A stretch of DNA of 64,000 nt from an uncultured Desulfovibrio sp. (GTDB lineage: Bacteria > Desulfobacterota > Desulfovibrionia > Desulfovibrionales > Desulfovibrionaceae): contig URHE01000004.1 in assembly GCA_900547595.1 (NCBI GenBank), positions 7,290-71,289 on the forward strand, written 5' to 3'. Position numbers and translations under genes: made by a program. Of this stretch, positions 42,347 to 51,123 are shown piece after piece; positions within the stretch are counted from its first letter, which is position 1; every line of letters begins with the position of its first letter. The notes under the pieces were generated by a model. It was given only the letters and a program-made list of their open reading frames with translations, did not search any database and had not been told where the DNA came from.

Positions 42347-43447
42347 ATGGGCTTTGCATTCATCAAGCACGACACCAATATCGACTTCATCGGCAAACGG
42401 CACTGGGCCTATGCCATTTCCATCCTCTTCCTGCTGGCCGGTCTTGCCTCGGTGCTCTGGGGCAACGGGCTCAAGCTCGGCATCGACTTCGCGGGCGGCG
42501 TCATCGTCCAGGTGCAGTTTTCCAAACCCGTGGAGGACGAGGCGCTCAAGAAGAGTCTCAATATTCCCGAGCTTCCAGGGATTTCCACCCAGCGTTTCGG
42601 CGAGGGAGGACGGGACTATCTGTTGCGCTTTTCCAGCTCCGAGACTGGCGACGCATCGGTATTGCGCACCAATGTGATCAAGGCCCTGGCGCAGGCATTC
42701 CCCGACAATCCGGTGGAGATCCAGCGCCTTGAGGTCGTGGGTCCCAAGGTGGGCGATGATCTCACCAACAAGGCGCTCAGCGCCCTCTATTATGCCGTGC
42801 TGCTCATTGCCGTCTATATTTCCGGCCGGTTCGAGCAGCGCTGGATGGCAGCCGCCATCATGGCGGCGGCGCTCTGGGGCGGCATGTATCTTTTCAGCTT
42901 CACGTCCATCGGCATGGGCTGGCAGGTCATGGTGGCGCTTGCCATCACTCTGGTGGTCTGCTTTGTGCTCAAGCTGAACTTCGCCCTGGGCGCCGTTGTG
43001 GGCCTGCTGCATGACGTGTTCATCACCGTCGGCCTGCTTTCCATCCTGAATGTGGAGATCGACCTCAATGTCATGGCCGCGCTCCTGACACTGGTGGGCT
43101 ACTCCCTCAACGACACCATCATCGTCTATGACCGCTTGAGGGAGAATCTCCGCGCGGCGCCCCAGCTTGATCTTGCCTCGCTGATCAATCGCAGCGTCAA
43201 CCAGACGCTCTCGCGCACCATCCTCACCAGCGGCACCACCTTTGCGGCCACGCTTTCCCTCTTTCTGCTCGGCGGCGGGGTGATCCATGACTTTGCCCTG
43301 ACCATGCTCATTGGCGTATTCGTGGGCACGGCCTCGTCCATCTATGTTTCTTCCGCCATCCTCCTGGCCCTGGGCGATACGGATTTTTATGTCCACGCAC
43401 AGGAAAAGGAAAACTACGAGCGTCCCGGGGAGCACGGCATCGTCTAG
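42347..43447 (+). CDS. secF: Protein translocase subunit SecF
   Basis: SecF is the partner of SecD. The 366-residue protein begins FIKHDTNIDFIGKR, then the first helix and LGIDFAGGVIVQVQFSKP (the SecF form of the GGxxxxV motif). A periplasmic domain is followed by five helices with GYSLNDTIIVYDRLREN and INRSVNQTLSRTILTSGTT. The ATG at 42347 follows GGAGA; the open frame back to 42233 overlaps secD and is not used. A strong terminator follows at 43517-43558. Confidence 0.95.
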   Translation: MGFAFIKHDTNIDFIGKRHWAYAISILFLLAGLASVLWGNGLKLGIDFAGGVIVQVQFSKPVEDEALKKSLNIPELPGISTQRFGEGGRDYLLRFSSSETGDASVLRTNVIKALAQAFPDNPVEIQRLEVVGPKVGDDLTNKALSALYYAVLLIAVYISGRFEQRWMAAAIMAAALWGGMYLFSFTSIGMGWQVMVALAITLVVCFVLKLNFALGAVVGLLHDVFITVGLLSILNVEIDLNVMAALLTLVGYSLNDTIIVYDRLRENLRAAPQLDLASLINRSVNQTLSRTILTSGTTFAATLSLFLLGGGVIHDFALTMLIGVFVGTASSIYVSSAILLALGDTDFYVHAQEKENYERPGEHGIV

Positions 43448-43516
43448 AATGGCCGTGCCCCTGGGGCTTGCGGACGCGCGGCTGGTTTGCTCCGGCGGCG
43501 TTTCCGGCCCCTTTCC

Positions 43517-43558
43517 GACCGCCCCTGCGGACTCCCCGCGGGGGCGGTCCTGTTTTTT
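43517..43558 (+). terminator. Intrinsic terminator after secF
   Basis: A 14-bp stem starts GACCGCCCC and closes GGGGCGGTC (43517-43530 with 43536-43549, one G.U pair) around a 5-base loop. It is followed by CTGTTTTTTC. This closes the yajC-secD-secF unit. Confidence 0.88.
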
Positions 43559-43591
43559 CAGGGAAAAAGTTTATTTTGCGGCGCATGACAT

Positions 43592-43608
43592 ATTGACGCG
43601 GCCTCAAT
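43592..43608 (+). promoter_or_regulatory. Inverted repeat ATTGA-N7-TCAAT upstream of the chaperone block
   Basis: A 5-bp inverted repeat with a 7-base spacer lies about 125 bases before the cbpA-type gene and overlaps a TTGACG that could be a -35 box. The spacing differs from the HspR HAIR consensus known in actinobacteria, so assigning it to the MerR-like protein is only a guess. Confidence 0.25.
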
Positions 43609-43730
43609 CAGTCTTAAGGTACTAGAAGTGAAGTGGTGCGCCGTTCGACGAAAAACGGCCGCTGTTTCCGGCGGATGCATCCACAAGAGTTCCTGCCCAC
43701 AGGCGGAGTTCGCAAGGGAGAAAACGAAAT

Positions 43731-44669
43731 ATGGCCGTCTCATATAAGGATTATTACAAACTGCTTGGCGTGGACCGCGGCGCCACGGTCGAGGATATTT
43801 CCAAAGCCTACAAAAAGCTTGCCCGCAAATACCACCCCGATCTCAATCCCGGCAACAAGGAGGCCGAAGAAAAATTCAAGGAGATCAATGAGGCCCATGA
43901 GGTCCTCAAAGACCCTGAAAAGCGCAAGCTCTATGACCAGCTTGGTCCCGACTGGCAGAACGGCCAGCAGTTCCAGAACGGCCAGGGCTTCGAGAATATG
44001 CACTTCAACTTCAATGGCCAGGATGTCAACGGTTCCGACTTTTCGGATTTCTTTGAGAGCATCTTCGGGGGCGGCGGCCGGAGTGCGCGAGGCGCCCAGT
44101 TCGGGCCGGATCCTTTCGGCGGCTTTTCCTCCCGCCCCAGGCGGGGCCGTGATGTGGAGGCGGAACTTCCCCTCACGCTTGAGGAGGTCATGCGTGGCGG
44201 CAAACGGAATGTGACGCTTCAGATGCCCCACGGGCCCAAAACTCTGGAAGTCAATGTGCCCGCGGGCATCCGGGATGGCGCCAAGCTCCGGCTTTCTGGC
44301 CAGGGCGATCCGGCCCCGGGCGGTGGCACGCCCGGCGACCTCTTTCTTCGCATCCGGTATCAGCCGCATGCCCGTTTCAGGGTCGACGGCGAAAATATCC
44401 ACTGTGATGTCGCGCTGGCTCCGTGGGAGGCCGTTCTTGGCGCCAAGGTTCCCGTGCCCACACTTGAGGGCGAGGTGGAGCTGACCATTCCCGCCGGCTC
44501 CAGCTCCGGCCGCAAGTTTCGCTTGCGTGGCAAGGGGCTGGGCACCGCCGCGAAACGCGGCGACCTGCTCGTCAAGGTGATGATACGTGTCCCCGCGGAG
44601 CTGACCTCCGACGAACGGGAACTCTGGGAGCGGCTTGCGGCCACGTCGACCTTCAAGGCGCGCGCCTGA
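43731..44669 (+). CDS. DnaJ-family co-chaperone, CbpA type
   Basis: This is a J-domain co-chaperone of DnaK lacking the zinc-finger domain. The 312-residue protein has a J domain with HPD at residues 35-37, a Gly/Phe-rich linker (about 75-135) and the two C-terminal beta domains (VEAELPLTLEEVMRGGKRNV, LRIRYQPHARFRVDGENI, KVPVPTLEGEVELTIPAGSSSGRKFRLRGKGL). Absence of CXXCXGXG repeats marks it as CbpA-like rather than canonical DnaJ. It is followed by a MerR-like modulator and clpB, forming a protein-quality-control block. A short inverted repeat, ATTGA-N7-TCAAT (43592-43608), upstream may be a control site. Confidence 0.92.
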   Translation: MAVSYKDYYKLLGVDRGATVEDISKAYKKLARKYHPDLNPGNKEAEEKFKEINEAHEVLKDPEKRKLYDQLGPDWQNGQQFQNGQGFENMHFNFNGQDVNGSDFSDFFESIFGGGGRSARGAQFGPDPFGGFSSRPRRGRDVEAELPLTLEEVMRGGKRNVTLQMPHGPKTLEVNVPAGIRDGAKLRLSGQGDPAPGGGTPGDLFLRIRYQPHARFRVDGENIHCDVALAPWEAVLGAKVPVPTLEGEVELTIPAGSSSGRKFRLRGKGLGTAAKRGDLLVKVMIRVPAELTSDERELWERLAATSTFKARA

Positions 44670-44728
44670 CAGGGCGTCCGGTATGAACAGCCACGCGCAC
44701 GCTGGCTGCATATTCCGAGGATGGAATC

Positions 44729-45043
44729 ATGAGCATGACAAGAAAATCTTCCTCCTTGCCGACGCCGTCCAGGGTGCTCGCCTGGGAGGAATTTATTGAA
44801 GTGACCGGCGTAACGCCGGAACATTTGCAGGAACTGGTGTCTCTGGGCTGGATAGAAACGCGCGTCAGCGCCTCCCAGGCCCGGATGTTCCACGATGCGG
44901 ACGTTTATCGGGTGCGCAAACTGGAACGTATTTGCGGAGACTTTGAACTGCCGGTGGTGGGCGGAACCATCATCGTCGACCTGCTTGAGCGCATCGATCG
45001 TCTGGAGCAGATGGTGCGCGACTTGCATGCCCTGGAGGACTGA
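44729..45043 (+). CDS. MerR-family chaperone modulator (CbpM/HspR-like)
   Basis: This is a 104-residue protein with a MerR-type helix-turn-helix-like region (VTGVTPEHLQELVSLGWIETRVSASQARMFHDADVYRVRKLERI) and a C-terminal coiled coil (VDLLERIDRLEQMVRDLHALE). Its place between a CbpA-type dnaJ and clpB fits either CbpM, which binds and restrains the CbpA J domain, or HspR, which represses heat-shock genes. Its short length and lack of a long C-terminal tail favour CbpM, but this is inference. The ATG at 44729 has GAGG upstream. Confidence 0.8.
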   Translation: MSMTRKSSSLPTPSRVLAWEEFIEVTGVTPEHLQELVSLGWIETRVSASQARMFHDADVYRVRKLERICGDFELPVVGGTIIVDLLERIDRLEQMVRDLHALED

Positions 45044-45143
45044 GTCCCGAGGGCGCCCGTCAGACTGACGGATTTTACCAGATAACGACCGGTCCGCCTG
45101 TCCGCAGGGGCGTGGCAGTCCGGACAGGGTGGGGAGTACATAT

Positions 45144-47759
45144 ATGGACATCAACAAGTTTACGGAAAAAGCCCGGGAAGCCATTGGCGAAGCGCAGACC
45201 ATCGCCGCGGGGATGGGGCATCAGGAAACGGATTGCGAACACCTCGCGCTTGCGCTGGTGCAGCAGGAAAAAGGCATCGTGAGCGCTGATCTGGAACATA
45301 TGGGCATCCAGCCGCGCGCGTTTGCCGTGGCGCTGGAGACGTCGCTGCGCAAGCGGCCTTCTGTTTCCGGCGGTGGAATGGACCCCAACAAGATCATGAT
45401 CACTCCGCGCCTGGCGAAGGTCCTTGGCGATGCGCAAAAAGACGCCCAGCGCCTTCAGGACGAGTTCGTCAGCGTGGACACGCTCTTTCTGGCCCTTACG
45501 GATGTGGAGCCGTCCTCACCGCTCGGCGAGGTATTCAAGGAATACAAGATCACCCGCGCCACCTTTTCCAAGGCCATGGAAGAAATGCGCGGCGGCGCGC
45601 GCGTGACCAGCGCCACGCCGGAAGATACCTTCGAAGCGCTGAGCAAGTACGCCCGCGATCTTGTGGAAGCCGCGCGTCAGGGAAAGATGGACCCCGTTAT
45701 CGGGCGCGACGCGGAGATCCGCCGCGTCATCCGCATCCTTTCCCGGCGTACCAAGAATAATCCCGTGCTCATCGGCGAGGCGGGCGTCGGCAAAACGGCC
45801 ATCGTTGAGGGGCTGGCATTCCGCATCGTCAAGGGCGATGTGCCCGAGGGCCTGCGCGGCCGCAAGATATATGCTCTGGACATGGGCGCGCTCATCGCCG
45901 GCGCCAAGTACCGCGGCGAATTTGAAGAGCGCCTCAAGGCCGTGCTCAATGAGGTGGAGAAGAGCGAGGGGCAGATCATCCTGTTCATCGACGAACTCCA
46001 CACCATTGTGGGCGCCGGCAAGACCGAGGGCTCCATGGATGCGGGCAATCTCCTCAAGCCCATGCTGGCGCGCGGCGAGCTCCACTGCATCGGCGCCACA
46101 ACGGTGGACGAGTACCGCAAGTATATCGAAAAGGACCCGGCTCTGGAGCGCCGCTTCCAGCCCGTTCTTGTGGAAGAACCCACCGTGGAGGATGCCATCT
46201 CCATCCTGCGCGGCCTCAAGGAGCGTTTTGAGGTCCACCATGGCGTGCGCATCAGCGACTCCGCCATCGTGGAGGCCGTGGTGCTCTCCAACCGCTACAT
46301 TCCCGACCGCCAGCTCCCGGACAAGGCCATCGACCTCATTGATGAAGCGGCGGCCATGATCCGCACCGAGATCGATTCCCTCCCGGCGGACCTTGACGAA
46401 GTGAACCGCAAGGTCATGCAGCTGGAAATCGAGCGGGAGGCCCTGCGCCGCGAAACCGACACTGCTTCGCGTGAACGTCTGGAAAAGCTGGAAAACGAGC
46501 TTGCGGAACTGCGCAACGAGCAGGCGGCCATGCGCAAGCAATGGGAGAACGAGAAAGGTTCCATCGACAGCGTGCGCGAACTCAAGGAGCAGATCGAGCA
46601 GACCAAGCTCGCCATCGAGCAGGCCGAACGCGCCTATGACCTCAACCGTGCCGCGGAACTCAAGTACTCCAAGTTGCTCGAACTGGAAAAGAAACTGGCG
46701 GAAGCCTCCGGCGAAAAACAGGATGGCGACGGTCCGCGCCTGCTGCGTGAAGAGGTGCGACCGGACGATGTGGCTGAGATCGTTGCCAAGTGGACGGGCA
46801 TCCCCGTGACCCGATTGCTCGAATCCGAGCGGGAAAAGCTCCTGCGGCTCGGCAATCAGTTGCACGAGCGCGTGGTGGGCCAGGATGAAGCCGTCACCGC
46901 CGTGGCGGATGCCGTGCTCCGCGCGCGCGCGGGACTTGCCGACCCCGCGCGGCCCACAGGCTCGTTCATCTTCCTTGGTCCCACGGGTGTTGGCAAGACG
47001 GAACTTTCCAAGGCGTTGGCCGAAGCGCTCTTCGACACCGAAGACAACATGGTGCGTCTCGACATGAGCGAATATATGGAAAAGCATTCCGTATCCCGCC
47101 TCATCGGGGCCCCTCCGGGATATGTGGGCTATGACGAGGGCGGCCAGCTTACCGAGGCCGTGCGCCGCAAGCCGTATTCCGTCATCCTGTTCGACGAGAT
47201 CGAAAAGGCGCATCCGGATGTCTTCAATACGCTGCTCCAGCTTTTGGACGATGGCCGCCTGACGGACAGCCAGGGCAGGACAGTGGACTTCCGCAACTGC
47301 ATCGTCATCATGACCTCCAATATCGGTTCCATGCACCTGCTTGACGGCATTGCCCTTGACGGAACCCTCAAGGAAGGCGCGCGCGAAAAGGTCATGGAAG
47401 ACCTGCGCAACCACTTCAGGCCGGAATTCCTCAACCGTGTTGACGAAACTGTGGTCTTTCTGCCGTTGCGGCGCGACCAGATCGGCAAGATCGTGGAATT
47501 TCAGCTGCGCCGCCTGCGCGCGCGGCTGGAAGAGCGCAAGATCAAGCTGCACATGAGTGAGGCGGCGCGAGACTTCGTGGCGGAAGCCGGGTATGACCCC
47601 GTCTATGGCGCGCGGCCGCTCAAGCGCTATCTCCAGCATGCGGTGGAAACCCCCCTGGCGCGTGAACTTGTCAGCGGCAAGATCCACGATGGCGAGGAGG
47701 TGCATATCGAGGTCAAGGAAGGGAAGCTGGCGTTTGAAGCCAGACCGGCCAAGGACTAG
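45144..47759 (+). CDS. clpB: ATP-dependent disaggregase ClpB
   Basis: ClpB is a hexameric Hsp100 that pulls proteins out of aggregates with DnaK help. The 871-residue protein has the Clp-N repeats (1-150) and AAA-1 with Walker A GEAGVGKT and Walker B ILFIDELHTIVGAG. A long coiled-coil M domain (about 410-530) follows, which marks ClpB rather than ClpA/C. AAA-2 carries Walker A GPTGVGKT, YMEKHSVSRLIGAPPGYVGY and sensor residues. The ATG at 45144 has GGGGAG eight bases upstream. It is the third gene of the chaperone block and ends at a set of hairpins. Confidence 0.96.
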   Translation: MDINKFTEKAREAIGEAQTIAAGMGHQETDCEHLALALVQQEKGIVSADLEHMGIQPRAFAVALETSLRKRPSVSGGGMDPNKIMITPRLAKVLGDAQKDAQRLQDEFVSVDTLFLALTDVEPSSPLGEVFKEYKITRATFSKAMEEMRGGARVTSATPEDTFEALSKYARDLVEAARQGKMDPVIGRDAEIRRVIRILSRRTKNNPVLIGEAGVGKTAIVEGLAFRIVKGDVPEGLRGRKIYALDMGALIAGAKYRGEFEERLKAVLNEVEKSEGQIILFIDELHTIVGAGKTEGSMDAGNLLKPMLARGELHCIGATTVDEYRKYIEKDPALERRFQPVLVEEPTVEDAISILRGLKERFEVHHGVRISDSAIVEAVVLSNRYIPDRQLPDKAIDLIDEAAAMIRTEIDSLPADLDEVNRKVMQLEIEREALRRETDTASRERLEKLENELAELRNEQAAMRKQWENEKGSIDSVRELKEQIEQTKLAIEQAERAYDLNRAAELKYSKLLELEKKLAEASGEKQDGDGPRLLREEVRPDDVAEIVAKWTGIPVTRLLESEREKLLRLGNQLHERVVGQDEAVTAVADAVLRARAGLADPARPTGSFIFLGPTGVGKTELSKALAEALFDTEDNMVRLDMSEYMEKHSVSRLIGAPPGYVGYDEGGQLTEAVRRKPYSVILFDEIEKAHPDVFNTLLQLLDDGRLTDSQGRTVDFRNCIVIMTSNIGSMHLLDGIALDGTLKEGAREKVMEDLRNHFRPEFLNRVDETVVFLPLRRDQIGKIVEFQLRRLRARLEERKIKLHMSEAARDFVAEAGYDPVYGARPLKRYLQHAVETPLARELVSGKIHDGEEVHIEVKEGKLAFEARPAKD

Positions 47760-47783
47760 AACGCTTTCGCAGTGAACGTGCGC

Positions 47784-47823
47784 AACCGCGCTGGCGGCAG
47801 CGTTAGCTGGCGCCAGCGCGGTT
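47784..47823 (+). terminator. 13-bp hairpin after clpB
   Basis: A perfect 13-bp stem AACCGCGCTGGCG / CGCCAGCGCGGTT with a 14-base loop begins 25 bases after the clpB stop. Its 3' arm shares bases with the next hairpin (47818-47847), so the two cannot form together. Confidence 0.6.
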
Positions 47824-47847
47824 TGGATAATAGCATTACCAAACCGC
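47818..47847. repeat. GCGGTTTGG-N12-CCAAACCGC palindromic element, copy 2
   Basis: This is a perfect 9-bp inverted repeat with a 12-base loop. Arms and loop length are identical to those at 19754-19783; the loop sequence differs. It overlaps the 13-bp stem after clpB. Confidence 0.6.
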
Positions 47848-47883
47848 TCTAAACAGAACTGGGGCGGCGTCGCCGCCTGACAT

Positions 47884-47926
47884 GGATACAGAAAGACCCC
47901 GGGGAAACCGGGGTCTTTCTGTATCC
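47884..47926. terminator. Bidirectional terminator between clpB and the ACT-domain gene
   Basis: A perfect 19-bp inverted repeat (47884-47902 with 47908-47926) surrounds the 5-base loop GGAAA. The GC core is flanked by AGAAAGA/TCTTTCT, giving U-rich tails in both directions. It lies between convergent genes. Confidence 0.85.
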
Positions 47927-47977
47927 GCGACATCGGTGTGGAACGTCCGGAACAGCGCGGCGCTGTGCCGCGCCGTC

Positions 47978-48409
47978 TCAGAACTGGCAGAGACGCTGTG
48001 CCGGAATGATGGTGAAATTGTGACGGTTGAGCAGGTCCACCGCCTCGTCCACCTTGTCAAAGCGGAAGATCATGACGGCGCGGCCCAGCTCCCGCTGCAC
48101 AAAGGCATACATATATTCCACATTGATACCGTTGCTGGAGACAAGTTGCAGCACGCTGTCCAGGCCACCGGGCTCGTCCGGCACCTCCACGGCGACGACG
48201 CTTGTGCGCCCGAGGGTGAAGCCTTTCTCCTTCAGCACGTTCTTCGCTTTTTCATGATCGCAGACGATCATTCGCAGGATGCCGAAATCCGACGTATCCG
48301 CCAGCGAAAGCGCGCGGATATTGATGCCGGCCTCGGCCAGGGTGTGGATCACCTCGGCAAGGCGCCCGGCGCGGTTTTCCAGAAAAACGGACAACTGTTC
48401 TGCCTTCAT
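47978..48409 (-). CDS. ACT domain-containing protein (tandem ACT)
   Basis: This is a 143-residue cytoplasmic protein made of two ACT domains: LSVFLENRAGRLAEVIHTLAEAGINIRALSL at the N-terminus and VVAVEVPDEPGGLDSVLQLVSSNGINVEYMYAF from about residue 70. ACT domains bind small ligands, usually amino acids. Stand-alone double-ACT proteins of this type are common in sulfate reducers and clostridia and are often annotated as amino-acid-binding. No enzyme domain is attached. It is the last gene of the minus-strand run and lies 27 bases from tatA. Confidence 0.85.
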   Translation of the reverse strand: MKAEQLSVFLENRAGRLAEVIHTLAEAGINIRALSLADTSDFGILRMIVCDHEKAKNVLKEKGFTLGRTSVVAVEVPDEPGGLDSVLQLVSSNGINVEYMYAFVQRELGRAVMIFRFDKVDEAVDLLNRHNFTIIPAQRLCQF

Positions 48410-48436
48410 GGCACAATCCTTTTGGGGTATCACAGG

Positions 48437-48643
48437 TTAGCCCTTGTGGGTATCGTCATGTCCCGCAGGGGCTTTCTTCTCCTGCGCCGTGATGTCGATT
48501 TCATCCGGCTCGGACGAGGCACGGCGGAAATTCCTGATGGCCCGGCCCAGTCCGCCGCCGATCTCCGGCAATTTCTTCGCGCCGAAGATCAGCAGGACAA
48601 TGAGCAGGATAAGCAGAATCTGGTTGGGGCCGATACTGAACAT
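48437..48643 (-). CDS. tatA: Sec-independent protein translocase TatA/TatE family subunit
   Basis: TatA forms the pore-like assemblies of the twin-arginine pathway that exports folded proteins such as redox enzymes. The 68-residue protein has one helix (about 8-22, ILLILLIVLLIFGAKKLPEI) with the FGxxKLPE hinge, an amphipathic helix (LGRAIRNFRRA) and a charged tail. The ATG at 48643 follows GGAGG by seven bases. A promoter candidate lies at 48693-48721. tatB and tatC are not in the window. Confidence 0.92.
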   Translation of the reverse strand: MFSIGPNQILLILLIVLLIFGAKKLPEIGGGLGRAIRNFRRASSEPDEIDITAQEKKAPAGHDDTHKG

Positions 48644-48692
48644 GCGGATGCCTCCGACGGGGTTTGCTGAAAGGACACTGCCTTTGCCCGCA

Positions 48693-48721
48693 AAGATACG
48701 GCGTCACCGCCCCGAGGTCAA
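48693..48721 (-). promoter_or_regulatory. Candidate promoter for tatA and the ACT-domain gene
   Basis: On the minus strand TTGACC (48721-48716), a 17-base spacer and TATCTT (48698-48693) lie about 50 bases before the tatA ATG. Confidence 0.5.
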
Positions 48722-48918
48722 GGCTCCCCCCTGTATTCCGCGGCATGTGCGCAGCGCGAAGCCCAAATGCCGCAACTGCGCCCGCGGGAGGATGCTCCCT
48801 CCGGAAATGCTCGCCTGCGGTGAGGGATCCATGCCGAAGCTTCCGGACAGTGCCGCTTCCGGACGCATCCCGGACAGGCGGACGCCGCCTCATGGCTCAA
48901 ACAGTTCTCCGGCCTGCG

Positions 48919-49833
48919 TCAGCCTCTTCCCGATCTGCGGCTCTTGCGTGTCAGGGGCGCGGATGGCCTGTGCCGGGAGGCGTTGAGAGACATCTGTACC
49001 TTTTGGGGCGCATTGGGATGCCGGAAGCCCGCTTCCAGCAGCCTGCGCGCGGCGGCATCCCGCCGTTCACGGCTTGAGGCGCCAAGCACCACCGCCAGGA
49101 GCTTCGTTCTGCCCCGCGTGGCCGTAACGACGAGATTGTAGCCGGAAGCGACCGTCCAGCCGGTTTTCAGCCCGTTGACCCCGTCCACGGTCCCCAGCAG
49201 GGCATTGGTGTTCCGCATGGTCATGCCCCGATGCAGAAAATAGCGCATGCCATGAAAACGCATGGCCCGGGGATGCGCCTTCAGATAGGCCCGGCAAAGC
49301 AGCATCATGTCCCGGGCGCTGGTTTTCTGCCCGGGTGCCGGAAGCCCGGTGGGATTTTTGAATACCGTGCGGGTGAGCCCCAGGCGCCTGGCCTTGCCGT
49401 TCATTTGGCGCACAAAAGCGCGCGTGTCGCCGCCAACTTTGGCGGCCACGGCCATGGCCGCGTCGTTGCCCGAGACGACAGCCATGCCCGTGAGCAGGCG
49501 CACGAGGGGTATCCTGTCCCCGGCGCAGAGATGCATGGAAGAGCCCCCCACTGCGGCGGCCCCGGAGCGGACGGGAATTTTCGTATCCAGCCGCAGGCGC
49601 TGCGCCTGTACCGCGTCCAGCGCCAGATACATGGTCATGATCTTGGTCAGTGACGCGGGGGGGATGGCGGCATCGGCATTTTTCTCATAGAGGACGCGGC
49701 CGGTGCCGAGATTGACGAGGATGGCGGAGCGCGCCGTCAGGCCGGATGCCGCCGCCATGGGGGGAAGCAAGGCCAGGCACAAAAGCAGCCCCCCGAGACA
49801 GCTGGCGGAAAAACGGCAAAAATACCGGCGCAT
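48919..49833 (-). CDS. D-alanyl-D-alanine carboxypeptidase (DacA/PBP5-6-like)
   Basis: This is a low-molecular-weight penicillin-binding protein that trims the terminal D-Ala of peptidoglycan stem peptides. The 304-residue precursor has a signal peptide (hydrophobic 10-28, ending AAA) and the three active-site motifs S61-L-T-K64, S121-G-N123 and K223-T-G225. It lacks the usual C-terminal beta domain and amphipathic anchor of E. coli PBP5. The Arg/Ser-rich tail (RHRPSAPLTRKSRRSGRG) is short and basic. The start at 49833 opens the signal peptide; 49893 adds an unlikely tail. It is 7 bases past the AI-2E-family gene. Confidence 0.9.
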   Translation of the reverse strand: MRRYFCRFSASCLGGLLLCLALLPPMAAASGLTARSAILVNLGTGRVLYEKNADAAIPPASLTKIMTMYLALDAVQAQRLRLDTKIPVRSGAAAVGGSSMHLCAGDRIPLVRLLTGMAVVSGNDAAMAVAAKVGGDTRAFVRQMNGKARRLGLTRTVFKNPTGLPAPGQKTSARDMMLLCRAYLKAHPRAMRFHGMRYFLHRGMTMRNTNALLGTVDGVNGLKTGWTVASGYNLVVTATRGRTKLLAVVLGASSRERRDAAARRLLEAGFRHPNAPQKVQMSLNASRHRPSAPLTRKSRRSGRG

Positions 49834-49840
49834 GGACTCT

Positions 49841-50947
49841 TCAGACCTGTGGCCGGTAGTAGCGGTTGCCTTCCTCCACTGCCTGCATCGCAAAGGCCAG
49901 GATGACCGGTCCGGCGATGAGGCCGACCGGCCCGAACGTGCTCAGACCACAGAGGATGGCGAGGATAAGGACCAGAAACGGCGCCCTGATGCCCTGGCGG
50001 AGAAAGAACGGCCGCAACACATTGTCCACCCCCGCCACAGCCAGAGTGCCCCAGAGCGCCAGCCCGACAGCCGCCATGGTTTTGCCGCTGAACCAGAGGG
50101 AAATGCAGAGCGGCCCCCAGACAAGGGCCGTCCCGACCACGGGGATGGGCGCGACCAGGGTCGCCAGCATGCCCCAGAATGCGGGCTGGTTGACGCCGGC
50201 CACGGCAAAACCGATGCCGCACAGCGCGCCCTGCGCCAGGGCCACAAGGACGATGCCGAGCATGATGGCCTTGAGCGCGCGGTGGATGGTTGAGATGAAC
50301 CGGTCCAGAATGCCGTGGGGAATGTGAAAAATGCGGCATGTCACCTTGCGGATGCGTCGGGAATAGATGGTGAACAGCACCGTAAGCGTGAAAAAGAGAA
50401 AGGTCGTCCAGAATACGGTCATGGTGCCGCCCACAAAGCCGAAACTCCGGCTCACGAGCATGCTCACGGCATCGCTGAACAGGGTGTCGAGGTTGACGAT
50501 GGCTTCATTGAGGGCCCTCTCGATACTCGGATATTCCGCCAGACTGCGGCGCACGGCGTGAAAATACTCCAGCCAGTGCGGCGGAAGCTGAAAATTGTTG
50601 GCCTGAAGCTCCCGCAGGCGGGCAAGACCGGCAACCGCCTGCGGCGAGACAAGGAGCACCAGAACGGCCACGGGAATCAGAAGGGAAGAGATGATGACCG
50701 CCACATAACCGCCAATGGGCACATAGCTGGACAGGGCAAGAAGCAGCCGCTGGCGCCGGGAATCCGGGAAATCATGTTCCAGATGTTTGCGCCAGATGCC
50801 GGTTTCCCGCCGGAGACGGCGGTAGAGCGGCAGCGTCAGGCAAGAAAAACAGGCGGCCATGAAGATGGTGATGGGGTTGGGCCAGAGAAGCATATACAGC
50901 GCCAGCGCGGCCAGAAGGTAGAGCAGGCGCGGCAGGGAGAGAAACAT
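49841..50947 (-). CDS. AI-2E family transporter (YdiK/PerM-like permease)
   Basis: This is an inner-membrane protein of the AI-2 exporter superfamily. Members include TqsA and also Na+/H+ antiporters, so the name does not prove quorum-signal export. The 368-residue protein has about eight hydrophobic segments, with the conserved GxGxAVAGVNQPAFWGMLATLVAPIPVVGTALVW stretch near residues 245-280 and GPVGLIAGPVILAF near the C-terminus. The ATG at 50947 has AAGGA six bases upstream. An ATG at 50953 is too close to it, and the frame to 51163 overlaps addB. The gene is upstream of the carboxypeptidase gene. Confidence 0.82.
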   Translation of the reverse strand: MFLSLPRLLYLLAALALYMLLWPNPITIFMAACFSCLTLPLYRRLRRETGIWRKHLEHDFPDSRRQRLLLALSSYVPIGGYVAVIISSLLIPVAVLVLLVSPQAVAGLARLRELQANNFQLPPHWLEYFHAVRRSLAEYPSIERALNEAIVNLDTLFSDAVSMLVSRSFGFVGGTMTVFWTTFLFFTLTVLFTIYSRRIRKVTCRIFHIPHGILDRFISTIHRALKAIMLGIVLVALAQGALCGIGFAVAGVNQPAFWGMLATLVAPIPVVGTALVWGPLCISLWFSGKTMAAVGLALWGTLAVAGVDNVLRPFFLRQGIRAPFLVLILAILCGLSTFGPVGLIAGPVILAFAMQAVEEGNRYYRPQV

Positions 50948-51123
50948 AGGCATTCCTTGGAAGGATATATGAAGAACGGCGGAACCGCTCCGGAGCGGAA
51001 GCGCCGCCGAGGGCGGCACCGGGGCTGGAGAAAGGTACGGCATGCCCCGTTTTCCACCGAGAATGGAAGAATCTACCAGCCTTGGCCCTGTCTGCCAAGT
51101 GCCTGCCCAGGTGCCGGATGCCA

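Noticed and set aside
45516..47933. An 805-codon minus-strand open frame over clpB
   Set aside because: It is antisense to clpB, running through the terminator region; composition is typical of GC-rich antisense frames.
49841..50947. Quorum-sensing AI-2 exporter
   Set aside because: The superfamily name is inherited from TqsA. Many members have other transport roles, and no luxS or lsr genes are present, so only the family is assigned.
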